DNA of 64,000 nucleotides from Erwinia persicina (lineage in GTDB: Bacteria > Pseudomonadota > Gammaproteobacteria > Enterobacterales > Enterobacteriaceae): contig NZ_JACYMO010000004.1 in NCBI RefSeq assembly GCF_014838825.1, positions 332,403-396,402 of the forward strand, written 5' to 3'. Shown here in pieces: positions 9,653-17,626 of this stretch (position 1 is the first letter of the stretch; each line of letters opens with the position of its first letter). The translations under genes were made by a program, and so were the position numbers. The notes beneath the pieces are model-generated. The model was not told the DNA's origin, made no database searches, and saw only the letters and a program-made list of their open reading frames with translations.

Positions 9653-10225
9653 ATGAAGGCATTATCTGCATGTGCAGTTATCCTAACCGCGTTACTGTTA
9701 CAGGGCTGTGTGGCTGCCGTTGTCGGCAGTGCAGCCGTTGCCACGAAAAGCGCGACTGACCCCCGCTCCGTAGGCACTCAGGTTGATGACGGGACATTAG
9801 AACTGCGGGTAACCAACGCGTTGTCCAAAGACGAACAGATCAAACAGAATACCCATATCGTGGCCACCGCTTATCAGGGCAAAGTGCTGCTGACGGGCCA
9901 GGCTCCGAGCAGCGATCTTGCTTTGCGCGCCAAACAGATTGCTGTGGGCGTTGACGGGGCGACCGAGGTGTATAACGAAATCCGCACCGGGAGCAGAGTC
10001 AGCTTTGGTACGGCCTCCTCGGATACCTGGATCACCACGAAAGTGCGCTCACAGCTGCTGAGTAGTGATCAGGTGAAATCGTCCAATGTGAAAGTCACCA
10101 CAGAAAATGGCGAAGTGTTCCTGCTGGGCCTGGTGACCGACGCGGAAGCCAAAGCCGCAGCCGATATCGCCAGCCGGGTGAGCGGCGTCACACACGTCAC
10201 CACTGCGTTTACCATTCTGAAGTAA
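9653..10225 (+). CDS. dolP: Outer-membrane lipoprotein DolP (dual BON domain)
   Basis: A 190-residue lipoprotein with the signal sequence MKALSACAVILTALLLQGC and lipidated Cys at residue 19. Two BON domains follow (about residues 46-113 and 124-190), which bind anionic phospholipid; in E. coli DolP sits at the division site and supports BAM function and outer-membrane integrity. GGAGC lies upstream of the ATG and the gene trails diaA by 10 bases. A REP-like compound palindrome begins just behind the stop codon and may act as transcript end or stabiliser. Confidence 0.95.
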   Translation: MKALSACAVILTALLLQGCVAAVVGSAAVATKSATDPRSVGTQVDDGTLELRVTNALSKDEQIKQNTHIVATAYQGKVLLTGQAPSSDLALRAKQIAVGVDGATEVYNEIRTGSRVSFGTASSDTWITTKVRSQLLSSDQVKSSNVKVTTENGEVFLLGLVTDAEAKAAADIASRVSGVTHVTTAFTILK

Positions 10226-10233
10226 GCCTGTGC

Positions 10234-10316
10234 GGGGCGACCGGAAAAGGTCGGCCCCTACGCAGCGTGAGGCCTGAACCACAGGGGTTGACCGAGAAAG
10301 AAGGTCATCCCCTGTG
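10234..10316. repeat. REP-like compound palindrome
   Basis: Two dyads lie in tandem: GGGGCGACC/GGTCGGCCCC around GGAAAA (10234-10258), and a 14-base arm pair starting CACAGGGGTTGACC (10280-10293 and 10303-10316, one mismatch). Related units occur at 21182, 44701, 51088 and 55247. It sits between the convergent dolP and the PRD regulator gene. Confidence 0.7.
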
Positions 10317-10328
10317 ACACAAGACGCC

Positions 10329-12239
10329 TTATAACCGGCTTAAACAATCCATCGCTACCGCCTTAAAACTGGCAAAGTCCTTGCTGTCACGCAGCCGGGT
10401 CATTGCCCTTTCCCGCATAAAAGTCACAAACAGATCGTAAATTGCCATTGCTTCTTCATATTCCGTTTTGCTGATCGCCAGCAGGAAAATCACGTAGGCC
10501 GTCTCGTCACCCCACGCAATGCCTTTCGGTGCCAGCACGGTGTAGACACAGGTTTTTTTGGCCAGCAATCCCAGCGAGTGTGGCAGAGCGATCCCCTCAC
10601 CCAGCATGGTGCTGACGATCGCCTCGCGCTCTTCCACCGAGGGATAAAAGGTCTTATCGACCCAACCTTCCCGTTCCAGTTCACTGCAAAGCTGGCGGAA
10701 CAGATCGCTGCGATCCATGGGCTGGTCGAGGATCAGGAAATGGCTGGCATCGAAAAATTTCTCCAGCATGTACGGCCGCGTGCGGTCAAGCAGCACCAGC
10801 TTACCGATCTGCTCCAGCTGGTATTCAGTGGGGAACGGGGACATCACCACCACCGGCTTATCTTTGTCGCTCAGGCGCACGGTGGAAATAACGAAGTCCT
10901 CTTCCACACTCTCCTTCAGTTCGTATTCGCGCAGTGACAGCGTATTACGCACGACAATCTGAGGATATTTTCTCAGCAGCATCGCTTCGATCATCCGCAC
11001 GGTGGAATTACCGGTATCGCACACCAGCAGGACCTGCGGATGACGCTGGTAGCCGACGTTGTAATGACGCTCCAGCCCCACCCCGATATGCAGCACCAGG
11101 AAACCGATCTCATTTTCGCTGATGGCATAGGGCGTATATTTCCCCCAGCTGGAGACTGCAGCCAGCGTCACATCCCAGGCCATTGGATAGTGCTGCTTGA
11201 TGTTGGACAGCAGCGGGTTTGGGATCTGGATCTGATAACGCACCCGGGTGATCATCGTTTTAATATGCGTCAACAGGTCGGCATGGAGTTGGGGATCATC
11301 CTGGAGGTTGAAATTATAGTGGGTGTTGATATAGCTGAGGATGTAGTTCACCAGCGAGTCGCCGTCATCGGGGCTGATCACACTGGCCGCGCTGTCCTCC
11401 ACTCTGCGCGCGGCAATATTAACGCACAGATAAGCCTCCTCTGCCGGTGAGATAGCTTTCCCGGTGATCGGCCTCATCAGGTTAACAATATGACGGGCGG
11501 CGCTTCGCACCTCTTCAGCCACATCTTCCGCAGCAAAATCCGTCAGCGGGTAGCCTTCAGTCATGCGGCGTACCGCAACGGCGCAGTAAAGCCGCAGATA
11601 GAACTCGCCCTCGTCGGTCAGGCGAATATTAAAACGAGAAAGGCAGTGCTGCAGCAGCGGTTGCAGCGTCTCGAGCATGCCGTGGTTCAGTGCTTCCAGC
11701 CGCAGCAGGGGACTGTCGCCGTCCTCTTGTGCGATCTGATACAGCAGGTCAGTGAGGCAGGTACGCATCGCCACTTCCGTGCCAAACAGTTTCATGCCGT
11801 AGCGTGGCTTGGTCTCAATCGCCAGCTGATAACGCGCCAGCCATTCTCTGACCTCGGCCATATCGCTTTGCAACGTGGTGCGACTGACAAACCACTCGTC
11901 TGCCAGATCTTCCAGTTTCAGGGAAAAAGCCGAGGTAAGAAAACGGGTCAGCAGGTAATGCACCCGCTCGGGCGAAGTGCGCGGCACACGTAAATGGGAG
12001 GGCGACTGTTGCAGCAGCAGGGTATAGCGCAGCGCGTCGCTAATTTTTAACTGATAACCAGCCCCGCGGTTTAGCACCAGGCTGGCACCATGATCGGCCA
12101 GCAGCTCGTTGAGGACGGTAATGTCAGTACGTACCGTGCGCGTGGAGACGTCAAAACGACGCGCCAGCTCATCCTGCGGCAGCGTTTCGTTTTGCAACAG
12201 ATCAAACAGCTGCGCCAGGCGTTGGTTAGGGAATCTCAC
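10329..12239 (-). CDS. BglG/MtlR-type PRD regulator with EIIB and EIIA domains
   Basis: About 636 residues of a PTS-controlled transcription activator. Domain order: N-terminal HTH (RLAQLFDLLQNE ... RRFDVSTRTVRTD) and a second winged helix; PRD1; PRD2; an EIIB-like domain with Cys in VLLVCDTGNSTVRM; and a C-terminal EIIA (mannitol/fructose type) domain with the phosphoryl His in GIALPHSLG. PRD2 keeps both typical histidines (LLTHIKTMITR and FLVLHIGVGLER). In PRD1 the equivalent positions read YLRLYCAVAVRR and YLCVNIAARR, without His. GTG 12239 with AAAGGGTG upstream is preferred over TTG 12260. It lies behind the terminator of the operon it probably controls. The substrate is not known. Confidence 0.88.
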   Translation of the reverse strand: MRFPNQRLAQLFDLLQNETLPQDELARRFDVSTRTVRTDITVLNELLADHGASLVLNRGAGYQLKISDALRYTLLLQQSPSHLRVPRTSPERVHYLLTRFLTSAFSLKLEDLADEWFVSRTTLQSDMAEVREWLARYQLAIETKPRYGMKLFGTEVAMRTCLTDLLYQIAQEDGDSPLLRLEALNHGMLETLQPLLQHCLSRFNIRLTDEGEFYLRLYCAVAVRRMTEGYPLTDFAAEDVAEEVRSAARHIVNLMRPITGKAISPAEEAYLCVNIAARRVEDSAASVISPDDGDSLVNYILSYINTHYNFNLQDDPQLHADLLTHIKTMITRVRYQIQIPNPLLSNIKQHYPMAWDVTLAAVSSWGKYTPYAISENEIGFLVLHIGVGLERHYNVGYQRHPQVLLVCDTGNSTVRMIEAMLLRKYPQIVVRNTLSLREYELKESVEEDFVISTVRLSDKDKPVVVMSPFPTEYQLEQIGKLVLLDRTRPYMLEKFFDASHFLILDQPMDRSDLFRQLCSELEREGWVDKTFYPSVEEREAIVSTMLGEGIALPHSLGLLAKKTCVYTVLAPKGIAWGDETAYVIFLLAISKTEYEEAMAIYDLFVTFMRERAMTRLRDSKDFASFKAVAMDCLSRL

Positions 12240-12289
12240 AGGGCACCCTTTTTTAAGCAATTATCCAGAGGAAAACGTAACTTATTTTT

Positions 12290-12325
12290 TAATGAAAAAA
12301 TAGTACACCCCGGCATCGCCGGGGT
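12290..12325 (-). terminator. Terminator of the sugar-acid operon
   Basis: Read on the - strand, CACCCCGGC, a GAT loop and GCCGGGGTG are followed by TACTATTTTTTC. This is a strong intrinsic terminator 12 bases behind the aldolase stop codon. It separates the operon from the regulator gene, which therefore needs its own promoter or read-through. Confidence 0.82.
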
Positions 12326-12337
12326 GCAGGGACAACA

Positions 12338-13078
12338 TTAACCCACTAACTTTTTCGTCATGGCCAGCAGCGTTGCCACATCCTCTGGCCGGGTCAGCCC
12401 GGATGCGTCATCAATGATTGAGCTGTAAATATGCGGAATAATTTTACTGACGCCCGCATCCAGCGCGATCTGCAGGATCGTTTCAAAATTATCCAGATCG
12501 ATACCGCCCGTTGGTTCCAGCCAGAAATCATGTTCGGCGCAGGCCTTCGCAACGGCTTTGAACTCGTCAATAAACGTCAGACCGTCCATCGGGAAATATT
12601 TAATGGAGCTGCCGCCCATATCTTTCAGCATAGCAATGGCGGTGGCGACCGGAACCACCCCGTCAGCGGCCCGCGAACTCAGTGGCCCGGTGGAGATCTT
12701 CACCTGGCCGATCTGACCGCTGGGTGATACCAGCGCATTGACGACGCTCTGAGCCTGTCCAAGCAGCGCCCGGCTGGCTCCCACGCCAGTAAATACCTGG
12801 TTAACGTGCTGTGGCTGAACCTGGCCACAAATCGCGCTAACCATATCAGACTGGTTCGGATCGCCCGCGCCCAGCCCGACCGAGAGCGCGTTGTCGATCA
12901 GGGCGGCGTATTCACGCATATCCGCGACGGCGCTCGCCACATCGACATAGTTTTTAGATAGCACGCCGACCAGTACGTGGCCCTCTGCGGCTTCCCAGAT
13001 ATCGCGGGCGTTCTGCTTGGACCCGGCAAGCACGTTGAGGCATACCCGGTCGCGGTAAAATTTTGGTGTCAGCGTCAT
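12338..13078 (-). CDS. dgaF: KDPG-type aldolase of the DgaF family
   Basis: A 246-residue protein of the family that includes DgaF of Salmonella, which cleaves 2-keto-3-deoxy-6-phosphogluconate to pyruvate and glyceraldehyde 3-phosphate. It looks like a class I aldolase with a TIM barrel; the Lys in GGSSIKYFPMDG (about residue 171) is the probable Schiff-base lysine, and PTGGIDLDNF is a phosphate-binding-type loop. It is the last gene of the operon, two bases behind the ammonia-lyase gene, so the products presumably act one after the other. The assigned substrate follows from the family and neighbour, not from the sequence. Confidence 0.85.
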   Translation of the reverse strand: MTLTPKFYRDRVCLNVLAGSKQNARDIWEAAEGHVLVGVLSKNYVDVASAVADMREYAALIDNALSVGLGAGDPNQSDMVSAICGQVQPQHVNQVFTGVGASRALLGQAQSVVNALVSPSGQIGQVKISTGPLSSRAADGVVPVATAIAMLKDMGGSSIKYFPMDGLTFIDEFKAVAKACAEHDFWLEPTGGIDLDNFETILQIALDAGVSKIIPHIYSSIIDDASGLTRPEDVATLLAMTKKLVG

Positions 13079-13080
13079 GC

Positions 13081-14196
13081 TTATTTCTCCTTGGTTAACA
13101 GTGCCTGAATACAGACAAATATGGTGTGCAGCTGGTCGGCTGAAACGCTGCGTACATCCACTTCAACAATACCTTCGTTGGCTTTATAGCCGCGGAAATA
13201 GATCGCGATGTCACCGGTTTTCAGCGCCTGTACGATCGCTCCGGTGGTATGCCCGATGACGGCTTCATCAAAGTGAATTTCGGCACGGGCAATATCCCGG
13301 CCGGCGGCATCCCACACCGTGCGCGCCTGAATGCCCGGCAGCTGGTTAAGGCTGTCGATAAACGGCGTCATTTTTTCCACCATCTGCGCGCCGGTCACCT
13401 TCTCCATGCGCAGGTAGTTTTCAATCGCGTGAGTCAGACCGAGGATCCCCTCTTTGCCGACTTTCATCGCACGGCCAATGCCGTTCGACTGGCGTTTGAC
13501 CCACTCAACGTACTGGGTTTTACCCGTTACCAGCCCGCTGGTCGGGCCTTCAATGGCTTTCGCGCCGCTGTAAATCACCAGATCAGCGCCATAGCCGTAA
13601 TACACCTGCAAATCTTCCTCAGCGGCGGCATCAACAATCAGCGGCACGCCGTGTTTACGCGCCACCACGGCAGCCTGTTCCACGCTCAGATGGCTCTTCT
13701 GCACACTGTGATGGGATTTGATGTAGAGGATCGCCGCCGTTTGCGGGGTGATGGCTGCCGCAAGCTGGTCCGGCGAACACTCGTTGGCGTAGCCCGCCTC
13801 CACCAGCCTGCCGCCACCCATCGCTACCATTGTCCCCACCGGGGCACCGTAATTGACGTTGTGCCCCTTCGGCAGGACGATATCATGAGGAACCGTCAGC
13901 GGGGCCACATGCAGATTTTCCAGCAGCCAGTCGTTGTCTTTTACGATCACCGCCGCCACCGACTGTGCGATACCGGCTGAGGCGCAGGACACCACCACCG
14001 CCGCCTCACAGCCGAGTAGCCCGGCGATGTAGGCACCGGTTTTATTGACCAGATCTTTCATCTCAAAGTAGTGATTCAGGCCATAACTCACCGTATCAAC
14101 CACATCCGCGCTCGGGGTGGACACACCGAGAATGGTCATGCGGCCGGAGGCATTTATGACCTGCTTTAAGCCATATTTTTCATACACTAAAGTCAT
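13081..14196 (-). CDS. dgaE: SelA-like PLP ammonia-lyase of the DgaE family
   Basis: A 371-residue fold-type I PLP enzyme related to selenocysteine synthase. Salmonella DgaE removes ammonia from D-glucosaminate 6-phosphate to give 2-keto-3-deoxy-6-phosphogluconate. The PLP lysine is visible in YSGAKAIEGPTSG, and DAAAEED supplies the cofactor-ring Asp region. ATG 14196 follows GTG 14199 and has GAAGGG upstream. Its 5' end overlaps the amidohydrolase 3' end by 17 bases, which suggests translational coupling. Relatives may act on other 2-amino sugar acids, so the precise substrate is open. The classic dga PTS genes (dgaABCD) are absent here. Confidence 0.85.
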   Translation of the reverse strand: MTLVYEKYGLKQVINASGRMTILGVSTPSADVVDTVSYGLNHYFEMKDLVNKTGAYIAGLLGCEAAVVVSCASAGIAQSVAAVIVKDNDWLLENLHVAPLTVPHDIVLPKGHNVNYGAPVGTMVAMGGGRLVEAGYANECSPDQLAAAITPQTAAILYIKSHHSVQKSHLSVEQAAVVARKHGVPLIVDAAAEEDLQVYYGYGADLVIYSGAKAIEGPTSGLVTGKTQYVEWVKRQSNGIGRAMKVGKEGILGLTHAIENYLRMEKVTGAQMVEKMTPFIDSLNQLPGIQARTVWDAAGRDIARAEIHFDEAVIGHTTGAIVQALKTGDIAIYFRGYKANEGIVEVDVRSVSADQLHTIFVCIQALLTKEK

Positions 14197-15313
14197 CACG
14201 TTTTTTCCCTTCGTTAGTCACGAATATGCGGCCATTCACCACGGCGGCCAGCGGTATCAGCTGCGTTTCTCCAGACAGCGTTTGGCCGTCTGAATCACTG
14301 AACAGGCAGGTTTCCTGCTTCACGTCAAACAGGGTAAGGTCGGCATCCTGCCCCGGAACAAGCCGCCCTTTGCCCTTCAGACGCAGCCCGTCAGCGGCGT
14401 GACGGGTCACGCAGTCAATCACCTGCGGCAGGGTCATACCGATCGATAAAAATTTCGACATCACATGCGCCAGGGAATACACCGGGCCGTTAAGCCGGTT
14501 ACGGCAGTAGATGTCTGAACTGATGGTTTGCGGAAGAATGCCAAGGGCAATCGCTACCCGGGCGACCTCAAAGCTGAAGCTGGCCGAGCCATGCCCGACG
14601 TCGAGGCGGACTCCTCGCTCGAGCGCACGGGTAACAGACGCCCTGAGCTGCCCCTGCGGGGTGAGAATGCGGTTGGGTTTGCCGTTAAAGCAGTGGGTAA
14701 TGATATCGCCAGAGGTGAGTAAATCTGCGATTTCATCCAGATTCGGCGGATTATTACCAATATGCACCATCAGCGGCAGACCGCCGTTTTCCCGCTGCAT
14801 CGCCTTAGCGCGCACCAGCGGTTTAATACCGTTTTGTTCCACGACGCTGCTACTGATACGTGCTTTGAGGCCCAGAATAAAATCTGGCAGGCGCTGTACC
14901 GCTGCGCTCACCGCTCCGGCGTCAATACGCGCCATATCTGCCAGTTCGTTCTGCGTCAGAATGCCGCTGCGGGCGATATTCAGCAGGGCGTAAACCCGGG
15001 TGCTGGCACGGCGGGTCAGCTGGTAAAAATCATCAATATCATCGGCCCCGGTGCTGCCGGCATCCACAACCGTGGTCACCCCGGTCTCCACGCCGATGCG
15101 GTCGGCATCATCATGGTAAATGGGCGATTTCGGGTAGCAGTGAACGTGTGAGTCAATCCAGCCCGCACTGAGCCAGTAACGACCCGCCAGATCCCATTCC
15201 TGTTTTGCCGGGCCCGCCACCTGGCCTGTCGCAGCAATTTTACCGTTGCTGATGGCAACATCATTCAGCGTCCCGTCGCTAAGACGGGCCTGCCGGATAA
15301 TCAAATCAAACAT
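14180..15313 (-). CDS. Amidohydrolase/deacetylase-type metallohydrolase
   Basis: A 377-residue enzyme of the amidohydrolase superfamily, close to the group annotated as amidohydrolase/deacetylase and related to dihydroorotases. All metal ligands of a two-metal centre can be seen: HxH in DSHVH (His56, His58), Lys in LGLKARISS (about 150, probably carboxylated), His in MVHIGN, His in ITHCFNG and Asp in TISSDIYCR. It would hydrolyse an amide, such as an N-acyl sugar acid or a lactam, before the ammonia-lyase acts. The start ATG 15313 has GAGGAG nine bases upstream. It overlaps the ammonia-lyase gene by 17 bases. The true substrate is unknown. Confidence 0.85.
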   Translation of the reverse strand: MFDLIIRQARLSDGTLNDVAISNGKIAATGQVAGPAKQEWDLAGRYWLSAGWIDSHVHCYPKSPIYHDDADRIGVETGVTTVVDAGSTGADDIDDFYQLTRRASTRVYALLNIARSGILTQNELADMARIDAGAVSAAVQRLPDFILGLKARISSSVVEQNGIKPLVRAKAMQRENGGLPLMVHIGNNPPNLDEIADLLTSGDIITHCFNGKPNRILTPQGQLRASVTRALERGVRLDVGHGSASFSFEVARVAIALGILPQTISSDIYCRNRLNGPVYSLAHVMSKFLSIGMTLPQVIDCVTRHAADGLRLKGKGRLVPGQDADLTLFDVKQETCLFSDSDGQTLSGETQLIPLAAVVNGRIFVTNEGKKRDDFSV

Positions 15314-15358
15314 TGCAGACTCCTCTGCGTGGCGACGTCCTGCCGCCACGAAAGTCAG

Positions 15359-16003
15359 TTACAGCGCCACAGGGAACATCGCCCCCAGCGCCATCGCACC
15401 CAGAATGGCCCCGCCGGTAATCGGCTTGTTCCACAGATAAAACAGCAGGGAACCGACCAGCGATCCGAGGCCAATCGGAATGGACGCTGCCATAGCAGAC
15501 AGGATAATCAACGGTCCCAGGAAGCGGCCGGAGGTGTTACCCGCGCCCATCATGACGTCGGCACCGTACGTGGAGTCGCTGTTGCTGATGGTGAATTTGC
15601 GTGCGAGGATAATCAGGTATCCCACTGCCAGGCCCAGCGCCAGTCCGGTGACCAGTGAGGCCGCGAAGTTCGCAACCGGGAAGATAAACCCCGCCCCCAA
15701 CAGCAGCGCCGGCACGCCCAGGCCAATCCCGGTCTGGATCGCCCCACCAATATCAAGGATCCCCACCAGCGAACCTTCAATAATGCGTGCAAACAGGAAG
15801 CTGGCACCAAAGGCTGCTACCGCACCGTACACGCCCGTTTCCATCCCCGCACGCAGCATGGAGACAAAGGCCACTTCGTTAAATGCCCCCAGTCCGTACA
15901 CGTAATACATATGCGTACCGGCAAAGACGCCCGAAGAGAGCAGGCCGACAAAGATTGGAAATGACCAGTCGGCATACCAGAAACCACTTTTTGACTCTTC
16001 CAT
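15359..16003 (-). CDS. DUF4310-type membrane protein
   Basis: A 214-residue integral membrane protein with about six hydrophobic segments and glycine-rich helices (for example GGAIQTGIGLGVPALLLGAG and LVTGLALGLAVGYLI). I assign it by memory to the DUF4310 family, which occurs with DUF4311, DUF4312 and SFCGS proteins in Enterococcus, Aeromonas and some enterobacteria; no function has been assigned. ATG 16003 has AGAGGACGAGGG just upstream. A GTG at 16027 would overlap the preceding gene. With its neighbour it probably forms a transport channel for the operon's substrate; that is inference from context and hydrophobicity. Confidence 0.75.
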   Translation of the reverse strand: MEESKSGFWYADWSFPIFVGLLSSGVFAGTHMYYVYGLGAFNEVAFVSMLRAGMETGVYGAVAAFGASFLFARIIEGSLVGILDIGGAIQTGIGLGVPALLLGAGFIFPVANFAASLVTGLALGLAVGYLIILARKFTISNSDSTYGADVMMGAGNTSGRFLGPLIILSAMAASIPIGLGSLVGSLLFYLWNKPITGGAILGAMALGAMFPVAL

Positions 16004-16016
16004 TACCCTCGTCCTC

Positions 16017-16793
16017 TTATTTGCCACTCAGGGAGTTGTGGATCATTTCCAGCCAGCCAGGCACACCCAGCTGGAAGGATTCCAGGAGCTTCATATCAAA
16101 GCCACGGAAGAAGCCGCTGAGAACGAACAGCAGGACGATGGCCACCATCATCACTTTCGTTACCCGGTTCCAGCCCGCTTCCTCTACGCCCTTACCAATC
16201 AGGATTCCCAGCACCAGACCCGGTACGGCGTTCCCCATAATCAACTGCGCCAGACCGCCAAAAATGGTCGCCCAGAAACCCGATTTCTTACCGGCATCGA
16301 TCGCTGCCAGCCAGAAGATCACCGGCATCACGGTATTCACCAGCAGGTTAGCCGCCGGTACCAGCACTTTTACCGCCGTCACCTGCAGGGCTGCCGGTAC
16401 GGCAGATGCGGTGGAGTTGAGAAATGCGACCACGATCATGCCGATGATGCCGCAGGCAATCGCCATCTTCTTCGGGTTATGCAGCGTGTCGGCGACATTA
16501 CGGTTTTTCACCATCAGGGCCGCTGCGCCCCAGTTGGGGATAATGCGGTGGTCTACGTCCTGAGTGAATGACCCCGCCGCCACGGAGGAAGCCCAGGCGT
16601 TAAAGAAGAAGCCAAGGCCGAAGGAGAAGTGAGAGGCCGGATCGCCCTCACAGGAGTTCAGTTCACCCAGTGTACGAAATGCGCCCATGCCCTGCGTGGT
16701 GGGTGCATGGAACATACGTGCTGCCCCGGCCCCCACACCGACGCCAACCAGACCGCCAATAATCAATGATTTAAATAAGATGATTAGGAACAT
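16017..16793 (-). CDS. DUF4311-type membrane protein
   Basis: A 258-residue integral membrane protein with at least five hydrophobic helices: an N-terminal one (LFKSLIIGGLVGVGVGAGAA), three between about residues 105 and 205, and one near 220-238. A conserved-looking polar stretch, GMGAFRTLGELNSCEGDPAS, lies at about 35-54. By memory it belongs to DUF4311, found only in this gene cluster. It is 13 bases upstream of the DUF4310 gene and is preceded by AAAGGAAAGG. The two proteins together resemble a two-subunit permease. No PTS EIIC signature or ATP-binding protein is present. Confidence 0.75.
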   Translation of the reverse strand: MFLIILFKSLIIGGLVGVGVGAGAARMFHAPTTQGMGAFRTLGELNSCEGDPASHFSFGLGFFFNAWASSVAAGSFTQDVDHRIIPNWGAAALMVKNRNVADTLHNPKKMAIACGIIGMIVVAFLNSTASAVPAALQVTAVKVLVPAANLLVNTVMPVIFWLAAIDAGKKSGFWATIFGGLAQLIMGNAVPGLVLGILIGKGVEEAGWNRVTKVMMVAIVLLFVLSGFFRGFDMKLLESFQLGVPGWLEMIHNSLSGK

Positions 16794-16884
16794 CAGCCTT
16801 TCCTTTTGTTATAACCTCTGCGTCTTTCAGACGACGGAAGCATCGCTGCTGCCCGAGGGCGTGGAGGTCTGTCCCCGACGATTT

Positions 16885-17184
16885 TTATCCGGAAACAGTG
16901 AAATCCACTTTATCGGTATCCACCACCACGACGTTGACGGTGATCTCCAGGTCGACGCTGTACAACCGTCTTTCACGCGCCAGAAAAAAGAACAGAAACT
17001 TTTCCGTTTTGACCCGCACGTTCGCCCGCAGCACCTTGACCTCAACGGGCTCAATACGCAGGAGAATTTTGCTGGTGGATTTCAGCACGGTGTTCTGCAC
17101 CCGGCTCAGGGCATCGGCAAAGGCTTTGCCTTTACTGTCGCCTTTTCCGCTCACGCTCACCGTGGTGGTGAATTGTTCTTTCAT
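16885..17184 (-). CDS. DUF4312-type small protein
   Basis: A 99-residue soluble protein that seems mostly beta-stranded, with alternating hydrophobic residues at both ends (QFTTTVSVSGKG and VDLEITVNVVVVDTDK). It contains no Cys and no His, so it is not a likely phosphocarrier. By memory it matches DUF4312, another family restricted to this cluster. Its ATG overlaps the stop codon of the SFCGS gene (ATGA arrangement), which implies coupled translation and equal amounts. A 91-base gap with no gene separates it from the DUF4311 gene. Function unknown; an assembly or regulatory subunit of the transport system is possible. Confidence 0.72.
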   Translation of the reverse strand: MKEQFTTTVSVSGKGDSKGKAFADALSRVQNTVLKSTSKILLRIEPVEVKVLRANVRVKTEKFLFFFLARERRLYSVDLEITVNVVVVDTDKVDFTVSG

Positions 17185-17543
17185 CAGCCGTGCTTCTTCT
17201 GCCACGCCTGCACCAGACGCTCACCCAGTTCTTCTTTATCCATAAAGCCGAATCCAAGCACGTTAGCCCCTTCATTGATGGCGGTAACACCTTCATCAAT
17301 TGAGCGCATACCGTGTTTTGCTTTATAGCCATATTTGTTCTGCGCGGTAATCGCACCGGCACCGCCGCTGCCACAGAAAGAGATACCGAAGCTGGCATTT
17401 TCTGCTTTCATCACATCACCCAATTTCATATCTGCCGCCACGCCCGGCACCACGATAGCCTTACCGCCGGCTTTCTCAATCCCTGCTGCGACTTTCTGGC
17501 CTTTACCTAAACGATCGCCAATGACTACGATAATTTGAGACAT
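17184..17543 (-). CDS. Glycine-rich SFCGS family protein
   Basis: A 119-residue soluble protein beginning MSQIIVVIGDRLGKGQKVAA, which suggests a Rossmann-like or PTS EIIB-like alpha/beta fold. It carries the family signature Ser-Phe-Cys-Gly-Ser-Gly-Gly at about residues 55-61, with Cys57 and a nearby His77 (KAKHGMRS). Cys-Gly-Ser-Gly resembles the phosphocysteine loop of some PTS EIIB proteins (inference). ATG 17543 has AAAGGAAAAC upstream; the preceding in-frame start at 17579 would add 12 polar residues. It lies second in the operon and is translationally coupled to the DUF4312 gene. Its biochemical role has not been described as far as I know. Confidence 0.75.
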   Translation of the reverse strand: MSQIIVVIGDRLGKGQKVAAGIEKAGGKAIVVPGVAADMKLGDVMKAENASFGISFCGSGGAGAITAQNKYGYKAKHGMRSIDEGVTAINEGANVLGFGFMDKEELGERLVQAWQKKHG

Positions 17544-17601
17544 GTTGTTTTCCTTTTTTAATGGCTTCAGACGGGACATGTCCCGCTCCTGGGTATTTTG
17601 T

Positions 17602-17623
17602 CGGGGTCGGGCAAGCCGACCCG
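17602..17623 (-). other. Intercistronic hairpin
   Basis: GGGTCGG and CCGACCC pair around a short loop between the PRD gene and the SFCGS gene, and a perfect palindrome GGGACATGTCCC lies at about 17574-17585. On the transcript strand there is no T-run, so this looks like an mRNA processing or stabilising structure, or an operator, rather than a terminator. Confidence 0.45.
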
Positions 17624-17626
17624 AAT

